Source of the DNA: Bacillota bacterium | GTDB lineage: Bacteria; Bacillota; Clostridia; Christensenellales; CAG-138 | Assembly: GCA_023461495.1 (NCBI GenBank) | Contig: JAEYLA010000124.1 | Location: 1 to 8,176 of the forward strand | Direction: 5' to 3' | Length of the DNA stretch: 8,176 nucleotides | Part shown: in pieces, positions 6,110 to 8,176 of the stretch | How the letters are laid out: each line of letters begins with the position of its first letter | How positions within the stretch are numbered: the stretch's first letter is position 1 | The notes under the pieces: generated by a model | Seen by the model: the letters and a program-made list of their open reading frames with translations, nothing else | Database searches by the model: none | What the model was told of the DNA's origin: nothing | Program-made: the position numbers and the translations under genes

Positions 6110-6201
6110 AAATTTCCAGTTTATTCATCCTTTCCCGCTATTTCGTGGTGTATGATCATAAAAAAACATACCTACCGTTTGCGGAAGGACATGCCCGGGC
6201 A

Positions 6202-7146
6202 ATGGATAAGGCAATCTCCAAAGTGAATACGTTCCTGCGTCGGCGCGGCGGATACGCGGTTGTATCCGCCGCGCTCTTTTTTGCGCTGTTATCCGGCTGC
6301 ACGCCAAACAGTACGCCTCCCATCCCAACGCAAAGCACATCAATGCAGGAAGCATCGCCTTCCCCGTCCCCCGTTCCCGCAACGCCCGCCTCTACCCCGT
6401 ACGCCGTTCTCGCCCCCGAAGGGGACACGGTGCGCACGCGGTTCCGCCCGCCGCAGGGATATGAACGAAAGCAGGCGGACGGCTACGGGGAATTCCTGCG
6501 CGATCAGGAGTTGCTGCCCGACGGCAGCCCGGTCCTTCTCTACAATGGTGAGGAGGCCTACACCCAAGGCTGGCACGCAGCGGTGCTTTCTTTAAGCGTT
6601 GGGGACAGGGACCTACAGCAATGCGCGGATGCGGCACTGCGTCTAAGGTGCGAATATCTCTACTCCATCGGAGCGTATGAAAAGATCAACTACCACCTGA
6701 CCAACGGAGACGAATTCCCCTACAGCAAGTGGCGGGAAGGCTACCGGCTGGAGGTAGATGGCAACAACACACGCATGGTAAAAAAAGCGCAGCCGGATGA
6801 AAGCTATGACGCGTTCTACGCCTATATGCAGAAGCTCTTCAACTACGCAAGCACCCGCTCGCTGTACCCGGAAAGCACCGTTATTCCCCGGCAGGACATA
6901 CAGCCGGGCGATATCCTGATTTTTTCCGGCAGTCCGGGGCACTGCATTATTGTGATCGATGTGTGCGAAAACGAGCTTGGCGAAAAGGCCATACTGCTCG
7001 CACAAAGCAATATGCCCGCACAGCAGGTGCATATCCTCCGCCCGCCATATACGGACCAGCCGTGGATGTTCTTAAACGAGCTTTGGGGAAGGATCCAGAT
7101 CATGAGCTGGGGATTTACGGATGAAAACATCCGGCGCATGCCGTAG
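6202..7146 (+). CDS. DUF4846 domain lipoprotein
   Basis: A 314-residue exported lipoprotein. The frame is open from a GTG at 6145, but no ribosome site precedes that codon. I chose ATG 6202, preceded at 12 nt by GGAAGGA (6183-6189), because it gives a standard lipoprotein signal: basic RRR (13-15), a hydrophobic core, and LLSG-C33. A Ser/Pro/Thr-rich linker follows (to about residue 68). The rest matches DUF4846: TRFRPPQGYERK, then DLQQCADAALRLRCEYL, the INYHLTNGDEF region, QPGDILIFSGSPGHCIIVID, and LLAQSNMPAQQVHIL. DUF4846 has no established function that I know of. The GDILIF...GHCIIVID pair resembles NlpC/P60 papain-fold enzymes, with C141, H247 and Q268 as possible active-site residues (inference). 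The gene starts 92 nt after the GyrI-like gene; its signal-peptide codons contain a strong terminator. I found no convincing promoter in 6110-6201, although TATGAT occurs at 6151-6156. Confidence 0.85.
   Translation: MDKAISKVNTFLRRRGGYAVVSAALFFALLSGCTPNSTPPIPTQSTSMQEASPSPSPVPATPASTPYAVLAPEGDTVRTRFRPPQGYERKQADGYGEFLRDQELLPDGSPVLLYNGEEAYTQGWHAAVLSLSVGDRDLQQCADAALRLRCEYLYSIGAYEKINYHLTNGDEFPYSKWREGYRLEVDGNNTRMVKKAQPDESYDAFYAYMQKLFNYASTRSLYPESTVIPRQDIQPGDILIFSGSPGHCIIVIDVCENELGEKAILLAQSNMPAQQVHILRPPYTDQPWMFLNELWGRIQIMSWGFTDENIRRMP
6243..6282 (+). terminator. Intrinsic terminator inside the DUF4846 signal-peptide codons
   Basis: GCGCGGCGGATAC (6243-6255) pairs perfectly with GTATCCGCCGCGC (6262-6274) around a GCGGTT loop; G6242 with T6275 can add a wobble pair. 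CTTTTTT follows (6276-6282). This has the canonical form of a Rho-independent terminator, and only on the plus strand. It covers codons 14-27 of the downstream lipoprotein, about 135 nt past the GyrI-like stop codon. It could end the upstream operon, or act as a translation-sensitive attenuator. Confidence 0.8.
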
Positions 7147-7158
7147 CCCTTACCGCAC

Positions 7159-7188
7159 TTGACAAGCGCGCGGGCCATACTCTACTAT
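7159..7188 (+). promoter_or_regulatory. Sigma-A promoter of cysS
   Basis: A perfect TTGACA (7159-7164) is followed after 18 nt by TACTAT (7183-7188, four of six). It lies just after the DUF4846 stop codon (7144-7146). Transcription would start near 7195, giving a leader of ~120 nt before cysS. Confidence 0.6.
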
Positions 7189-7225
7189 AGGAAGTAAGTT
7201 GGAAATGAGAGGCAAGGCCGCTCCA

Positions 7226-7267
7226 GACAGGGTGTGTGCCCTGAAATTGGGGGGCAGTGTCTTTTTT
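7226..7267 (+). promoter_or_regulatory. Structured cysS leader with T6 run; possible terminator or attenuator
   Basis: Two mutually exclusive foldings are possible. In one, CAGGG (7228-7232) pairs with CCCTG (7239-7243). In the other, TGCCC (7237-7241) pairs with GGGCA (7252-7256), strengthened by GACA (7226-7229) with TGTC (7258-7261), and TTTTTT (7262-7267) follows at once. The second form resembles a terminator with an internal loop. It could terminate read-through from upstream or attenuate cysS. Confidence 0.4.
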
Positions 7268-7276
7268 GCGTATCGT

Positions 7277-7294
7277 GCCCGCATAGAGTCGGGC
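7277..7294 (+). promoter_or_regulatory. Short hairpin just upstream of the cysS ribosome binding site
   Basis: GCCCG (7277-7281) pairs perfectly with CGGGC (7290-7294) over an 8-nt loop, ending 6 nt before AAAGGAGG (7301-7308). It is too short for a confident terminator, but it is placed where it could influence translation initiation. Confidence 0.3.
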
Positions 7295-7313
7295 TGTTTA
7301 AAAGGAGGCAATC

Positions 7314-8176
7314 ATGCAGATTTACAACACCATGACCCGCAAAAAAGAGGAGCTTGTGCCGGTACAACCCGGACGCATCAGCATGTACGCATGCGGGCCT
7401 ACGGTGTATAACTTCTTTCACATTGGCAACGCGCGCCCGTTCATCGTGTTCGATACGCTGCGCAGGTATTTAAAGTATCGCGGCTATCAGGTGACGTTTG
7501 TACAGAACTTTACGGATATCGATGATAAAATGATCCGCCGCGCCAACGAGGAGGGCATTACCGTCAAGGAACTGGCTGAACGGTTCATCAAGGAATATTA
7601 TCAGGATGCGGACGCGCTTGGCATCGGCCGGGCGGACGTCAACCCCCGCGCGACCGAGCACATTGCGGAAATTATCAAACTGGTGGAAACGCTCATTGAA
7701 AAGGGCCATGCGTACGCAACCGAAGAGGGCGACGTGTATTTTAGTGTGCGCAGCTACCCGGAATACGGCAAGCTTTCCGGCCAGAGTGTCGACGACCTTG
7801 AAAGCGGCGCGCGCATCGACCCCACCGAGCAGAAGCGCGATCCCTTGGATTTCGCGCTGTGGAAAGCCCAGAAGCCTAATGAGCCCGCGTGGGAAAGCCC
7901 GTGGGGCATGGGCCGTCCCGGCTGGCATATTGAGTGCTCCGCCATGAGCATGACCATCCTGGGAGAGACGTTTGATATCCATGGCGGCGGGCAGGACCTT
8001 GTCTTCCCGCACCATGAAAACGAGATTGCGCAGAGCGAGGCCGCAACCGGCAAGCCCTTTGCAAACTTCTGGATGCACAACGGGTACATCAACGTCAACA
8101 ACCAGAAAATGTCCAAGAGCCTCAACAACTTCTTTACCGTACGCGATATTTCCCAAGAGTTTGACCTGGAGGCGGT
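7314..8176 (+). CDS. cysS: Cysteinyl-tRNA synthetase, 3' end cut by window edge
   Basis: This class I aminoacyl-tRNA synthetase charges tRNA-Cys with cysteine in the cytoplasm using ATP. The frame is open to the window edge, giving 287 codons of a protein usually near 460-470 residues. The catalytic domain is intact: MYACGPTVYN with zinc ligand C27, the HIGH-type motif H36-I-G-N39, FTDIDDK, WHIEC with zinc ligand C208, GGGQDLVFPHHENE with ligands H233 and E237, and KMSKS at 265-269. These positions correspond, with a shift of one, to the E. coli zinc ligands C28, C209, H234 and E238. AAAGGAGG (7301-7308) lies 5 nt before the ATG. The anticodon-binding C-terminal part is outside the window. 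Expression may depend on the leader at 7189-7313; no T-box motif is recognisable there. Confidence 0.97.
   Translation, partial: MQIYNTMTRKKEELVPVQPGRISMYACGPTVYNFFHIGNARPFIVFDTLRRYLKYRGYQVTFVQNFTDIDDKMIRRANEEGITVKELAERFIKEYYQDADALGIGRADVNPRATEHIAEIIKLVETLIEKGHAYATEEGDVYFSVRSYPEYGKLSGQSVDDLESGARIDPTEQKRDPLDFALWKAQKPNEPAWESPWGMGRPGWHIECSAMSMTILGETFDIHGGGQDLVFPHHENEIAQSEAATGKPFANFWMHNGYINVNNQKMSKSLNNFFTVRDISQEFDLEA

Noticed and set aside
6151..6172. Palindrome TATGATCATA followed by A6 as a terminator on the minus strand or an operator
   Set aside because: The pairing is short and A/T-rich, and no minus-strand gene is nearby to be terminated; I see nothing else supporting a function.
6145..6201. 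GTG at 6145 as the start of the DUF4846 gene
   Set aside because: No Shine-Dalgarno precedes it and it adds 19 polar residues before the signal peptide. The ATG at 6202 gives a standard lipoprotein signal, although its ribosome site spacing of 12 nt is long.
7189..7313. T-box riboswitch upstream of cysS
   Set aside because: The leader is only ~120 nt and I see neither the conserved T-box core (TGGNACCGCG-like) nor a Stem I with a specifier loop.
7199..7411. Small plus-strand open frame (70 codons) before and across the start of cysS
   Set aside because: It overlaps the cysS start in another frame, has no ribosome site and its translation has no recognisable feature.

Overview
The window looks like a chromosomal segment of a Gram-positive Bacillota, most likely a gut-type clostridial lineage (for example Christensenellales or Oscillospirales-like). 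The signs are AAGGAGG-type ribosome binding sites before nearly every gene, two lipoproteins with clostridial-style N-termini, a WYL regulator and GyrI-like proteins in tandem, and base composition in the mid-50s % G+C by eye. I cannot place it to genus. I see no transposase, phage gene, CRISPR array, rRNA or tRNA. A set of accessory genes sits next to the housekeeping gene cysS.

Layout. On the minus strand, 1-591 holds the N-terminal part of a GNAT acetyltransferase that runs off the left edge. It has its own candidate promoter (668-697), insulated by an intrinsic terminator (705-740) from the upstream minus-strand gene at 2476-761. That gene encodes a secreted lipoprotein with one classical FMN-binding domain (SGAT motif) and two nearly identical ~197-residue tandem repeats, each ending in an SGAT-like SSAT motif. 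A divergent intergenic region (2489-2779) holds a strong promoter for the lipoprotein, a 10-bp perfect inverted repeat over its -35 box, a second dyad next to its -10 box, a leader hairpin, and a promoter for the plus-strand genes.

On the plus strand, 2780-3994 is a cytoplasmic type I phosphodiesterase/nucleotide pyrophosphatase-like enzyme with all expected metal ligands. It is followed closely by a HTH-WYL regulator (4025-4930) and two GyrI-like small-molecule-binding proteins (5000-5455 and 5468-6109). This arrangement suggests a ligand-sensing cassette. Next is a DUF4846 lipoprotein (6202-7146). Its signal-peptide codons contain a textbook intrinsic terminator (13-bp perfect stem plus six T), the most unusual feature here. 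Last is cysS, cysteinyl-tRNA synthetase (7314 to the right edge), preceded by a good promoter and a structured leader with a T6 run but no recognisable T-box.

How they may work together: the lipoprotein is probably an extracytoplasmic flavin redox carrier, with FMN attached by an ApbE-type transferase that is not in the window. The WYL regulator may control its own operon and possibly the divergent lipoprotein gene. The DUF4846 protein may be a papain-fold (NlpC/P60-like) cell-surface hydrolase. Gene families and motifs were read directly from the sequence; regulatory links are inference.
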